Positions 17,555 through 26,445 of a stretch of 64,000 nucleotides of DNA are shown here, one piece after another. A program made the translations under genes and the position numbers. This stretch comes from CAVYXZ01 sp965223835. GTDB taxonomy: Bacteria > Chloroflexota > Anaerolineae > Aggregatilineales > Phototrophicaceae. The stretch's first letter is position 1. Each line of letters begins with the position of its first letter. The stretch spans positions 372,001-436,000 of the forward strand of contig OZ245022.1 of the NCBI GenBank assembly GCA_965223835.1, given 5' to 3'. The notes under the pieces were generated by a model. The model ran no database searches. It was given only the letters and a program-made list of their open reading frames with translations, and was not told the origin of the DNA.

Positions 17555-18442
17555 TTAATCAGATCTATCGCCAATCACCGTTCGCAACATACCGCCCGAT
17601 TCTGCCAGCCGTGTACGAGCATCGTTCACATCAATTCCCAACAGTGCCATCACAATTGCTGGCTTGACCTCCTGGCCGGTTTGTTCGAGCAGGGTGGTCG
17701 CTTCATTGGCTTCAATGCCCGTCACCTCACACACGATCCGGCGTGCCCGGTCTGCCAGCTTTTCATTGCTGACCCGTACATCAACCATGAGGTTGTTGTA
17801 AACTTTGCCCAGCTTAATCATCGTTGCTGTACTCAGCATATTAAGTATCAACTTCTGGGCAGTTCCCGCTTTCAAACGGGTTGATCCGGTGATGATCTCT
17901 GGCCCGACCAATGCCGCAATCGCAATATCAGCAGCATCCAATACCGGGGCCGGGGCGTTGCAGGCGATGCCGATCGTTCCGGCACCAACCTCACGGGCAT
18001 AATCTAATGCGCCGACGACATATGGCGTGCGGCCACTTGCGGCGATGCCGACAACAACATCCTGCAGGGTGAGTTGACGATCTATCAGATCATTGCGTCC
18101 GCCTTCAGGCCGATCTTCTGCGCCCTCAACCGAGCGCACGAACGCTGTTTCACCACCCGCGATGATGCCCTGGACCGTCTCCGGGTCAATGCTGAAGGTA
18201 GGAAGACATTCAACCGCATCCAGAATCCCCAGGCGACCGCTGGTGCCCGCGCCGATATAAAACAATCGCCCACCAGCACGGAGGCGCTCCGTAATCAAAT
18301 CCACTGCCAGGGCAATCTGGGGCAGGACAGTGCTGACCGCGTGAGCAACGGTTGCATCTTCGGCATTCATGATCTGCAAAATTTCTAACGTCGAACGCTG
18401 GTCAATATTCAAGCTATTAGGATTACGCTGTTCGGTGAGCAT
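17555..18442 (-). CDS. murQ: N-acetylmuramic acid 6-phosphate etherase
   Basis: SIS-fold enzyme that splits the lactyl ether of MurNAc-6-phosphate to give GlcNAc-6-phosphate and lactate, used in wall recycling. The 295-residue protein has the typical start L-T-E-Q-R-N-P-N-S, the sugar-phosphate site Y-I-G-A-G-T-S-G-R-L-G-I-L-D-A-V-E-C near residue 58 with the expected catalytic Glu, and G-S-T-R-L-K-A-G-T-A-Q-K near 175. The ATG at 18442 is chosen over a TTG six codons upstream. It lies 390 bases downstream (in the read direction, upstream) of the wall hydrolase gene, and the two may act on related wall material. Confidence 0.95.
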   Translation of the reverse strand: MLTEQRNPNSLNIDQRSTLEILQIMNAEDATVAHAVSTVLPQIALAVDLITERLRAGGRLFYIGAGTSGRLGILDAVECLPTFSIDPETVQGIIAGGETAFVRSVEGAEDRPEGGRNDLIDRQLTLQDVVVGIAASGRTPYVVGALDYAREVGAGTIGIACNAPAPVLDAADIAIAALVGPEIITGSTRLKAGTAQKLILNMLSTATMIKLGKVYNNLMVDVRVSNEKLADRARRIVCEVTGIEANEATTLLEQTGQEVKPAIVMALLGIDVNDARTRLAESGGMLRTVIGDRSD

Positions 18443-18541
18443 GATTATTCCAGACAACAATTCGCCAGGATGCCGATTGTAACCGGCAGCGATGAACCTA
18501 TGCTACAATTTCCTTTAATGACCGGTGTAGAGGTACGGAAT

Positions 18542-19135
18542 ATGGTCGCAAAAACTGTCATGATCGATTACATCACAATTGATGAGTACCGCCAGGTCTC
18601 AGAAATGCTGGAGAGCATCGGCGTTCCGGTAATGCTCGAAGCGGGGAGACTGATAAAGCGCGTGTCTACGAAAGATTGGCATTCAATCGTTACCGGTATC
18701 ATCCATAGCTTTATTCAAATGCACCTTATTACTAATGATTTACCCGGCATTGTAACCGGAGAAACCACAGGTTATGCCGTTGCCGATGATGATTGTCCAG
18801 AACCTGATGTGGCTTATTGTGCCGTGTTAAATACCGCTCTGGACACACCCTGTATTCCCGAAGCACCAACGTTAGTGGTTGAGGTCGTTTCAGATCCCAG
18901 CAACAAACGTGAACTCGAACGGCTTGATGACAAACGCGCCAAGTATCTTGCGCTGGGCGCTACCGTGTGGGACGTTTGGGCCAAAGCGCGTGAAGTGAAA
19001 ATCTATGTGCCGGGGCAAGCTGAGCCAACCATCGAGCGCGATACCCTGACCTTCGCCGGGTTGCCGGGGCTGGAGATTCCGCTGAAGGTCGTATTTGCCA
19101 AGCTGCCTAAAGAAGAAGATACAGCGCAATCCTAG
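18542..19135 (+). CDS. Uma2-family (DUF820) nuclease-like protein
   Basis: A 197-residue protein of the PD-(D/E)XK-like Uma2 family. The core reads P-E-P-D-V-A-Y (Asp of the active site), then V-V-E-V-V-S-D-P-S-N (Glu-x-Val), then K-R-A-K-Y-L-A-L-G-A and V-W-D-V-W-A-K, all typical. Members are common, often in many copies, in Chloroflexota and Cyanobacteria. Their cellular role is not settled. I choose the ATG at 18542, seven bases after AGAGGT. Upstream ATGs at 18470 and 18500 lack such a site. It is convergent with the next gene, with four bases between. Confidence 0.88.
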   Translation: MVAKTVMIDYITIDEYRQVSEMLESIGVPVMLEAGRLIKRVSTKDWHSIVTGIIHSFIQMHLITNDLPGIVTGETTGYAVADDDCPEPDVAYCAVLNTALDTPCIPEAPTLVVEVVSDPSNKRELERLDDKRAKYLALGATVWDVWAKAREVKIYVPGQAEPTIERDTLTFAGLPGLEIPLKVVFAKLPKEEDTAQS

Positions 19136-19139
19136 TGCA

Positions 19140-19538
19140 TTACAACTTCAGCTTCTTCTTCAGATCAGCAATCTTCTTTTGTTCGGCCTCTTCCTCAGCG
19201 AAAATCTCTGCCTGGCGGGCTGCCATGCGATCAAGCCACGCCCGGTAATTCGCATTGGCTGTTTTGACATCGGCAACCAGATTTTTGTGATGAGTCTTCT
19301 GGACCTCATCCAGCGGCGCAGTGATAACAATGAAGCGCTCTTCAATCCGCACGTTGCGCCACGTATCGTTGTTAGCCGCCTTGCGCCTGGCACATTCTGA
19401 GAGAAATAACCGCCGCCACTTGTAAGCTGGTGCCGCCGAGAGTTCGAAAAAGACTTCATACAGGCCCTGATCTTTGTCCGTGCTGTACGTCCGATTTTCA
19501 TCCAACGCGCTGATCTCAACATCCGTGAATTCAGCCAT
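19140..19538 (-). CDS. Hypothetical protein with charged C-terminal helix
   Basis: A 132-residue soluble protein that I do not recognise. The N-terminal 80 residues look like a mixed alpha/beta domain (Y-E-V-F-F-E-L-S and F-I-V-I-T-A-P segments). Residues 85-132 form a long charged helix rich in Ala, Glu and Lys that could be a coiled coil. AAGGAGCG before the ATG at 19538 gives a strong start. It follows ppc by 20 bases in the same direction, so it is probably co-transcribed with it. Confidence 0.7.
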   Translation of the reverse strand: MAEFTDVEISALDENRTYSTDKDQGLYEVFFELSAAPAYKWRRLFLSECARRKAANNDTWRNVRIEERFIVITAPLDEVQKTHHKNLVADVKTANANYRAWLDRMAARQAEIFAEEEAEQKKIADLKKKLKL

Positions 19539-19558
19539 AATCCGCTCCTTGTGACTGC

Positions 19559-22270
19559 CTAACCGGTTGTCTTCATCCCGGCGGCGATGCCATTGATGGT
19601 GTCCAATACCGCCCGCACCACCGCTTCATAATCGTCGGATTCCGGTTCAAGCTGACGTAGTTCGTGGAGCAGGGCGATCTGAATGAAGTTTAGCGGATCA
19701 ACATACGGATTGCGGCGTTCAATCGACAACTTGAGCACCGGCGCATTATCCAGCAGTTCATCCTGGCCGATGATCGCGCACAGCGACCGCCACGTTCGCT
19801 CATGTTCAGCCGTGATTTCGCCAAAGAACTGGTTGCGCAACGCATTGTCCTCAACCAGCCCGGCATACAGTTCCGCAATTCCCATATCGGCTTTGGCAAC
19901 GTCCAGTTGCACATTTTCAATGACCGCATTGAAGAACGGCCATTCTCGATACATGGCCTGAAGTGATGCCAGCCCGTTCTCATTTTCATCAATAAAGGTT
20001 TGCAGTGCCGTGCCCACGCCAAACCAACTGGGGATAATCGCTCGGCTTTGCATCCACGAGAAAACCCAGGGAATGGCACGAATGCTTTCGAAGCCGCCTT
20101 TGGACCGTTTGGCAGGCCGCGAACTAATTGGCAAGCGCGAAAGTTCATTAATGGGCGTGGATTGCTGCCAGTATTCCAGGAAACCATCCGTTTCATAGAC
20201 GAACTTACGATAGGCCAACCGGCCCGTTTCCGCCAGGGTACTCATCGTCTCGCGCCACACCGGTTTGACTTGAATAGCAGCGGCTTCGGGGGTGCCCAGC
20301 GCAATCAGCATGGCGTGCATGATCTGATGCAGGTGGCGACGGCCAATCGCTCGATTGACATAACGATAGGCGATCACTTCACCTTGCTCAGTAATCTTGA
20401 TACCGCCTTTGAGCGAAGCGGGGGGTTGCGAGAGAATTGATCGATTCGCAGGGCCACCACCACGTCCGATGCTACCACCCCGACCGTGAAACAGTTGCAG
20501 TGATACCCCCCGTGCCTCACAGGTATCGGTCAATAGTTGCTGCGCCTGATAGAGATGCCAGTTCGACGCCAGATAGCCACCATCTTTGCTACTATCCGAA
20601 TAACCGATCATGATCTGCTGATGCAGACCGCGGCGCTGGCCCCGGATTTGCAAATGATTCCAGTACACCTCATTGTCGAACAGTTCCTGCATGACGTCGG
20701 CACCGCGATACAGATCGTCAATCGTCTCAAACAGAGGCACGATTTCCAAATCATCCTGTACGCCGACTTCAGTGGCGAACAGCAGCATGGTCAGTACATC
20801 GCTCGGTTGTTTGCTCATGCTGGCGATCACACTATCGATCACAATGGGCGAATATTGCTGATGCGCGTCTGCGATCATACGCCAGGTGTCGACAATACGC
20901 TGGGTGACTTCCGAAAAAGGGCTGACATCAACCGGGAAGAACGGGCGCGGGTTGACGATTTCGCGGGAGAGCAGGGCTTGTTTTTCCGCTTCCGGCAACT
21001 CGGCATAATGCTCCACAATTCCATAATGGCGGAATAATTCGTCTATCGCCTGAATTTGCAGGCGAGCATCTTCCCGAATGTCCAACGGCACGAGATGCAG
21101 GCCGAAAAGCCGTACTTTGCGAATAAGCCGTTGCAGCGAACCATTGGCGACATGGGTGCCCCGATTTTCACGCAGGCTCGTATCGATCAACAACAGATCA
21201 TGCAACAGTTGGCGGCTGTCTTGATAACTGTTGTCTTTCAGGCGTTGCCAGATCAGGTGCATTTGCTGGCGATAAACTTCGCCCGGATACAGGGCTTCCA
21301 ATTCTGGATAGGCCATGATCGCTGCAATGAGATCTTCAGAGACGCCGACCTCATTAGCCGATTGGGTCAGGTGGTCGCGCAGCCATTCGATTTCCGTACG
21401 GTAAACATCAATCGCCGCCTGGCGCAGTGTCGCCAGTGTCTTTTGCGTGACATCACTGGTGACGTTCGGGTTGCCGTCGCGGTCGCCACCGATCCACGAC
21501 GCATAGCGCAGCAGGCCCTGTGGTTGCGACCAATCATCATCCGGGTAATAGTGGTTGAGGCTGCTTTCGATGTCTTCATACACATCCAGCGCAATGTCCA
21601 TAATCACGGACGTGATGAAATACAGGCCAAAATCCACTTCATCAGCAACCGTTTTACGACTGGCACGGGTGGCGGCAGTCTGCCACAATTCTTCGATTTC
21701 TTCCTTAAGCTGGGCGGTCAGCATCGCTTGTTCGCGGGGCAGCAGGGTGGAGCGGTCACGCTCCGCCATCATCTCCGCAATGGTTTGCAGCTTCATGAGC
21801 ACTTCTTTGCGCTTGGCTTCGCTGGGATGAGCGGTGAGCACCAGCCGCACCCGCAGTTGATTGAAGACCTCATGCATCTGGTCCGCTGTGACCCCGGCAG
21901 CATGGAGTGCTTCGACCGCTGCATCAATCGATTCATCCAACCGACCAGCGGCCTCGCGTTCCCGGAGCACGCGCACGCGCTGTTGGTCTTCGGCAATATT
22001 AATGAGCTGGAAATAGTTGCTGAACGCCTTAATCAGCACCCGCTGCGCTTCCAAATTAAGCTGGTCAATAGTGGTCGCCAATTCCAGTGTTTTGTCTGGA
22101 TCATTGCTTTCACGTCGCTGTTTGGCGTCACCCCGAACCTGTTCTACCAGATCAAAATTTTCGTCACCGTGTTGCTCACGAATGATGGCGCCCAGCAGGT
22201 TGCCGAGCAAGCGAATATCTGCACTCAACTGGCTGCTGCTTTTTTCAGCCGATGTGGTCGTTGCCGTCAT
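19559..22270 (-). CDS. ppc: Phosphoenolpyruvate carboxylase
   Basis: Adds bicarbonate to PEP to give oxaloacetate, the anaplerotic feed of the TCA cycle. At 903 residues it has full bacterial length. Key motifs are V-L-T-A-H-P-S-E-A near residue 148 (Ser in place of the usual Thr), G-G-D-R-D-G-N-P-N-V near 263, G-Y-S-D-S-S-K-D-G-G near 560, F-H-G-R-G-G-S-I-G-R-G-G-G-P near 598, and R-A-I-P-W-V-F-S-W near 715. The C-terminus ends K-T-T-G instead of the common N-T-G. It follows an enolase-superfamily gene by 71 bases. No N-terminal regulatory Ser of the plant type is expected or seen. Confidence 0.96.
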   Translation of the reverse strand: MTATTTSAEKSSSQLSADIRLLGNLLGAIIREQHGDENFDLVEQVRGDAKQRRESNDPDKTLELATTIDQLNLEAQRVLIKAFSNYFQLINIAEDQQRVRVLREREAAGRLDESIDAAVEALHAAGVTADQMHEVFNQLRVRLVLTAHPSEAKRKEVLMKLQTIAEMMAERDRSTLLPREQAMLTAQLKEEIEELWQTAATRASRKTVADEVDFGLYFITSVIMDIALDVYEDIESSLNHYYPDDDWSQPQGLLRYASWIGGDRDGNPNVTSDVTQKTLATLRQAAIDVYRTEIEWLRDHLTQSANEVGVSEDLIAAIMAYPELEALYPGEVYRQQMHLIWQRLKDNSYQDSRQLLHDLLLIDTSLRENRGTHVANGSLQRLIRKVRLFGLHLVPLDIREDARLQIQAIDELFRHYGIVEHYAELPEAEKQALLSREIVNPRPFFPVDVSPFSEVTQRIVDTWRMIADAHQQYSPIVIDSVIASMSKQPSDVLTMLLFATEVGVQDDLEIVPLFETIDDLYRGADVMQELFDNEVYWNHLQIRGQRRGLHQQIMIGYSDSSKDGGYLASNWHLYQAQQLLTDTCEARGVSLQLFHGRGGSIGRGGGPANRSILSQPPASLKGGIKITEQGEVIAYRYVNRAIGRRHLHQIMHAMLIALGTPEAAAIQVKPVWRETMSTLAETGRLAYRKFVYETDGFLEYWQQSTPINELSRLPISSRPAKRSKGGFESIRAIPWVFSWMQSRAIIPSWFGVGTALQTFIDENENGLASLQAMYREWPFFNAVIENVQLDVAKADMGIAELYAGLVEDNALRNQFFGEITAEHERTWRSLCAIIGQDELLDNAPVLKLSIERRNPYVDPLNFIQIALLHELRQLEPESDDYEAVVRAVLDTINGIAAGMKTTG

Positions 22271-22341
22271 GGAGGGTTCCTTGGTTGCCTAGCGGGTTGC
22301 ACGCCGCTGATTATTGCGGCAAACATAAAGATTTGCAATGC

Positions 22342-23454
22342 TTATACCCGGTGCGCCTCGGCCACAGCCCGCACCCAATTTATCCCTAAACCCGGCGCGT
22401 CGGCTACAATCATGTGCCCATCAACGATGTTTTCTGTGTTGCCAATGAGGTCTTGTCGCCAGTCGGGGATGCCCCAGCAGTATTCCAGAATGAGAAAGTT
22501 CGTAATGTTGGCGCACAAATGGACACTGGCCGCGCTCGAAACCGGGCCGGACATATTATGGGGGCTAACTTCAACTTGATAGGCCTCGGCCAGCGCCGCG
22601 ATTTTCTTGGCCTGTAGCAACCCGCCACACCATTTCACGTCGGGCATGATGACATCAAGCGCCTGCTGTTTGAGTAGTTGATGAAAGGGTTCGACCCCAC
22701 TGAGTTGTTCGCCGGCGGCAAGGCGCGGTTTGATCTGATGGCGCAGGGTCGCCAGGTTTTCTGGTGTCGCAACGATAGACGGTTCTTCAATCCAGAAAAG
22801 GTTAAACTCTGCCAGTGAATCCGCAACGGCGGCGGTTTCGTTGGGCGGCACGGCAAATATCCAGTCGGTCAGCAGGTCAATATCCGGTCCGATTGCGTCC
22901 CGCACAGCTCGGACACGCTCGATTGCCAGTCGCCAGGAGTCGCGAAAGGCCGGGGTAGGGGAGTTTATGGCAAATGGTTTCGGCGACTCAAAGGCATTCA
23001 GCTTGATCGCAGTGAAGCCTTGATCGACTGCGAGTTGCGCTGTTGCTGCCAAATCGTTCGGGGATCGGGAAGGTGTTGCCAGCGTGATGTTGGCGTAAAG
23101 GCGGATGCGGTCACGCACTTTGCCACCCAACAATTGATAAACCGGCACTTGCAAGGTTTTGCCACACAGGTCCCAGAGGGCTTGTTCGATTCCGCTCACC
23201 GCCGCATAGCGCACCCGGCCCTGATGCCAGGGGGCAGCCAGTAGCGATAACAGTTGTTCACGGAGGTCCAGCGGGTTTTTGCCGATCAACAACGGTGCTA
23301 ACGCCTGTACCTGTAACGCCACCCCCGCGTCCAACCGGCTTTGACTGGCTTCACCAACTCCGACCAATCCGCTATCAGTATGCACTTCGATAAACGTCCA
23401 GGTGCGGTTGGGGCCAGCCTGCACGATGAGCGTATCAAGCGCTGTGATCTTCAT
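22342..23454 (-). CDS. Mandelate racemase / muconate lactonizing enzyme family protein
   Basis: Enolase-superfamily enzyme of 370 residues with an N-terminal capping domain (E-V-H-T-D-S-G-L-V-G-V-G-E) and a C-terminal barrel. Metal ligands can be read as Asp in L-L-T-D-W-I, Glu in W-I-E-E-P-S and Glu in A-A-G-E-Q-L-S-G. A lysine in T-A-I-K-L-N is the likely barrel base, and His in S-P-H-N-M-S-G-P is near the end of strand 7. The pattern suits acid-sugar dehydratases (galactonate or mannonate type), but the substrate is not fixed by sequence. It lies between an F420-type oxidoreductase and ppc in the same direction. Confidence 0.88.
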   Translation of the reverse strand: MKITALDTLIVQAGPNRTWTFIEVHTDSGLVGVGEASQSRLDAGVALQVQALAPLLIGKNPLDLREQLLSLLAAPWHQGRVRYAAVSGIEQALWDLCGKTLQVPVYQLLGGKVRDRIRLYANITLATPSRSPNDLAATAQLAVDQGFTAIKLNAFESPKPFAINSPTPAFRDSWRLAIERVRAVRDAIGPDIDLLTDWIFAVPPNETAAVADSLAEFNLFWIEEPSIVATPENLATLRHQIKPRLAAGEQLSGVEPFHQLLKQQALDVIMPDVKWCGGLLQAKKIAALAEAYQVEVSPHNMSGPVSSAASVHLCANITNFLILEYCWGIPDWRQDLIGNTENIVDGHMIVADAPGLGINWVRAVAEAHRV

Positions 23455-23482
23455 GGCTGTTCGTCCTTCAGGATAACCGTTC

Positions 23483-24391
23483 TCATCGTTTGAGTGCAGG
23501 CAACACGACTTCTGTCACCAGACTCAATGTGTCCGGGTTGGGCAAACCCAGCACTTCCAGCATAAAGTATTCCACACCAGCCTCGACAAAAGGACTCATC
23601 AGGTCGATGCATTGCTGGGGCGTGCCGACGAAGGCATTGTCAGCAGTCCATTGACCAGCGCCAAGTTCCAATGCGGCTGCCGTCGTTTGCGCAACCGCCA
23701 GCCGCCCGAACCAGGATTTCTCCAGGGTTGCCGGGTCGCGTCCGAGCGTTTCGCAGTGTTGGTGTAGGATCGCCAACCGTTCGGTGTATTTCGCGATATT
23801 GGCATCCGGCAGGTTCCAACCATCAGCATGTTTCGCCGCCAGGAACATCGTTTTCTTGCCGCCACCGCCCACAATAATCGGTGGAACCGGGTCCGGGAGC
23901 GGCTCGCAGTAAGCCTCAACGATCTGATAATGTTTACCGTGATAGGTGACTGGCCCGGATTCTGTCCAGAGGCGCTTCATGATCTCCAGCGTATCTTCAA
24001 GCTGCTCAATGCGGATTCCAGCGCGGGGGTAGGGGTAATTGTAGGCGCGATATTCATCTTCTTTCCACCCGGCGCCAATTGCCATGATGAAGCGACCGTC
24101 ACTGATGGTTTGCAAGGTGGCTGCCATTTTTGCCAGTAGCGCGGGGTTACGGTAGCTCTGGCCGAGCACCATGGGGCCAATCTTGAATTGGGGCCAGCGG
24201 GCCGCCATGTAGGCCATCACCGTCCAGGTTTCATACGTCGGGTTATCGGCCCAGAAAAAATGGTCGGTCATCCACAGGCTTTCAAAAGCATCACCCAGCA
24301 AGGGCAGGGCAACATCCAGATCAGCCATCCACTTGTTGATCTGGCCTTTGGGTGGCCCCGCCAGCAATCCGAGTCCAAATTTTACGGTCAT
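23483..24391 (-). CDS. LLM-class F420-type oxidoreductase
   Basis: A complete 302-residue luciferase-like monooxygenase family protein. It shows L-W-M-T-D-H-F-F-W near residue 41, Q-S-Y-R-N-P near 79, I-S-D-G-R-F-I-M-A-I-G-A-G-W near 95-108 and P-P-I-I-V-G-G-G-G-K near 172. These are the TIM-barrel cofactor-site motifs. The reaction is likely F420- or flavin-dependent redox on an unknown substrate. It resembles the truncated protein at the left edge in layout, but the two are not identical copies. Its stop is 28 bases from the downstream enolase-superfamily gene. Confidence 0.9.
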   Translation of the reverse strand: MTVKFGLGLLAGPPKGQINKWMADLDVALPLLGDAFESLWMTDHFFWADNPTYETWTVMAYMAARWPQFKIGPMVLGQSYRNPALLAKMAATLQTISDGRFIMAIGAGWKEDEYRAYNYPYPRAGIRIEQLEDTLEIMKRLWTESGPVTYHGKHYQIVEAYCEPLPDPVPPIIVGGGGKKTMFLAAKHADGWNLPDANIAKYTERLAILHQHCETLGRDPATLEKSWFGRLAVAQTTAAALELGAGQWTADNAFVGTPQQCIDLMSPFVEAGVEYFMLEVLGLPNPDTLSLVTEVVLPALKR

Positions 24392-24437
24392 GTTTGCACC
24401 TTTATGTTCAGAGTTTCGAATAAATCGGTATGCTAAG

Positions 24438-24836
24438 CTACATCAAGAGGTCTTCCAGACGACGGCGAAACTCTGGGAAGTTCGGCAGCGGCTTGTAAAG
24501 GAGCATATCGGGCATGGCGTATTGCATCACGGCAGTTTCTTCATCGGGTGTAAGCCGATAGGCCGTCATCATCACAATCACGATCTGGCTCAAAACGCTG
24601 CTTTGGCGCATCCTGGCCGCAATGTCGGGACCGGCAACGTCGCCTGGCAGCCGAATATCGAACAGCGCCAGCTCAGGTATCGCGTGATTGTAAACCCCGT
24701 CATCCACCTGTTCCAGCCAGTTGAGGGCATCTTCGCCAGTTGAGAATCCCAGTACATCGTGACCGATGCTAGAAATCAGTTCATAGAGCATATCGTAGAG
24801 ATCGGGTTCATCTTCAACAATCATCCAGGTTGTCAT
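24438..24836 (-). CDS. Orphan receiver-only response regulator
   Basis: A 132-residue CheY-like receiver without output domain. Glu8/Asp9 and Asp60 in L-F-D-I-R-L-P-G-D are the acidic pocket and acceptor, Thr in M-M-T-A-Y is the switch, and Lys is in Y-K-P-L-P. It lacks the Val-Trp tail of the three receivers at 10.5-11.8 kb. No kinase gene is adjacent, so its partner is encoded elsewhere. It is divergent from the next gene. Confidence 0.88.
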   Translation of the reverse strand: MTTWMIVEDEPDLYDMLYELISSIGHDVLGFSTGEDALNWLEQVDDGVYNHAIPELALFDIRLPGDVAGPDIAARMRQSSVLSQIVIVMMTAYRLTPDEETAVMQYAMPDMLLYKPLPNFPEFRRRLEDLLM

Positions 24837-24941
24837 CAGCAGGCTCCCAATTGACTGTAGTACATCTGAGGAATTCTCTCTATATTGTTACCGTAGACGA
24901 GGTTGATCGCAAATTTCGATTGTTAAAATGGTGGAGCAGAG

Positions 24942-26186
24942 ATGCCAAATATTTTTGAGATAGCCAGCGCCGATCTGATTAATCAATTAGCCGGGCCGAT
25001 GTTTAGTGAAGTCGAGGCGATTATTACGGCTAACCTCGGCGCGGTATTTCCCGCGACCAGTATCACGGTTGTGCGGGATGGGGAGGTACTGTTGAATCAG
25101 GCCTGGGGTGAGCTAGACCCGGCGACGAACCGAGTTATGGCGCGTCCCGATATGTTGTTTGATCTGGCCTCGATCACCAAGGTGTATACCGTCACAACCT
25201 TACTTACACTCTTGAATGCAAACCAAATTGAACTCAAATCTCCACTGGTCGATATTATCCCAGAATTTGGCGAATCGGGTCTGCGGTCAGTGGATGGCGG
25301 CCAGGATCCGCATACCAAAATGCCGCTGCCGACCCCGGCAGAATATGAGAATCTCAAGGTAGATCCGGCGCAAGTGACGCTCTGGCATTTGCTAACGCAC
25401 ACATCCGGTCTGGCTCCCTGGCGTGATGTATTTAACGTGGCAGGTCCGGCTCCCGTGCCACCCACTGAGCCGGAACGGGTATCGCGCTATGATCGCTGGG
25501 ATCGGGCACTGCCATCACTGTTCACGTATTCGTTTGTTGGCGAGCCTGATGCAGTCGTGCGCTACAGTGACATCGGATTGATGCTCTTAGGGGAAGTGGT
25601 GCGGCGCCTGGCCGGTCGCGAACTGGATACTGCGATTGCTGCCCACGTGCTGCAACCATTGGCGTTATCAAGTATGACGTTTAACCCGCTTCGGTCGGGT
25701 CGTGACCGGTTGACCATCCATCCCACTGAAATCGACTCAACGTGGCGGCAGCGCCGGATTTGGGGTGATGTACATGATGAGAACGCCAGTGGAGTAGGGG
25801 GTGTGGCCGGTCATGCGGGACTGTTTGGGACGGCGCGGGACGTTGCAGCGTTGGGGCAAGCCTGGCTCAATGAAGATCAGCGCGTGGGTATTCCGCCACC
25901 GATCATGCAGTTAGCCAAACAGGAACACGCAGTCACTGGTGCCATGCGGCGCGGACTGGGCTGGCAATTGAAAGCGCGGGCAGGGGCCAACGCGGGCGAC
26001 CTGATGAGTCCGAGTACGTTTGGGCACACGGGCTTCACCGGCAACTCATTGTGGATTGATCCTGAGCAAGCCTTAGTCATCGTTGTGCTCACAAACTGGG
26101 TTTATTATGGACGCGAAACTCCGGGGCTATATGAATTTCGCCGAGCCATTCATGATGCGTTGGTGAGAGCGGTATATCAGTTATAA
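24942..26186 (+). CDS. Serine hydrolase of the beta-lactamase / class C PBP family
   Basis: A 414-residue beta-lactamase-fold protein. The S-x-x-K motif is L-A-S-I-T-K-V-Y near residue 80, the Y-x-N-equivalent is R-Y-S-D-I-G near 209, and the third motif is F-G-H-T-G-F-T-G near 363 (His in place of Lys, as often in this group). Family members include esterases, D-aminopeptidases and PBP-like enzymes, so a role in antibiotic resistance should not be assumed. No signal peptide is seen. GGTGGAG lies before the ATG. Confidence 0.9.
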   Translation: MPNIFEIASADLINQLAGPMFSEVEAIITANLGAVFPATSITVVRDGEVLLNQAWGELDPATNRVMARPDMLFDLASITKVYTVTTLLTLLNANQIELKSPLVDIIPEFGESGLRSVDGGQDPHTKMPLPTPAEYENLKVDPAQVTLWHLLTHTSGLAPWRDVFNVAGPAPVPPTEPERVSRYDRWDRALPSLFTYSFVGEPDAVVRYSDIGLMLLGEVVRRLAGRELDTAIAAHVLQPLALSSMTFNPLRSGRDRLTIHPTEIDSTWRQRRIWGDVHDENASGVGGVAGHAGLFGTARDVAALGQAWLNEDQRVGIPPPIMQLAKQEHAVTGAMRRGLGWQLKARAGANAGDLMSPSTFGHTGFTGNSLWIDPEQALVIVVLTNWVYYGRETPGLYEFRRAIHDALVRAVYQL

Positions 26187-26445
26187 GCTGATTCTGGAGT
26201 AGGGGGCTTCAATCGGTTTGCGAATTGCGCTTGGTGTTTCCCGTTCCCATCTTGTGAATAGATCGACTTTGTCACAAAACGTGTTTGTATCCGGTCATGC
26301 GCGTACACCCCTTTTCATCTAATGCTGTATTTTGGGAAGGGGTCGCACAGATTATGTCTGTTCCGCATAAGGTCACTTTGTACAGCTAATAGGGTATTAT
26401 CGGAACAAAACCTTATCATGAGTTATTGTGAGTTGCCCTGAGCGT

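Noticed and set aside
21056..22579. Long plus-strand open frame opposite ppc
   Set aside because: It is the antisense shadow of the clear ppc coding sequence and has no protein motif.
24942..26186. Antibiotic-resistance beta-lactamase
   Set aside because: The family is broad, the third motif is H-T-G and no signal peptide is seen, so only a general serine hydrolase call is safe.
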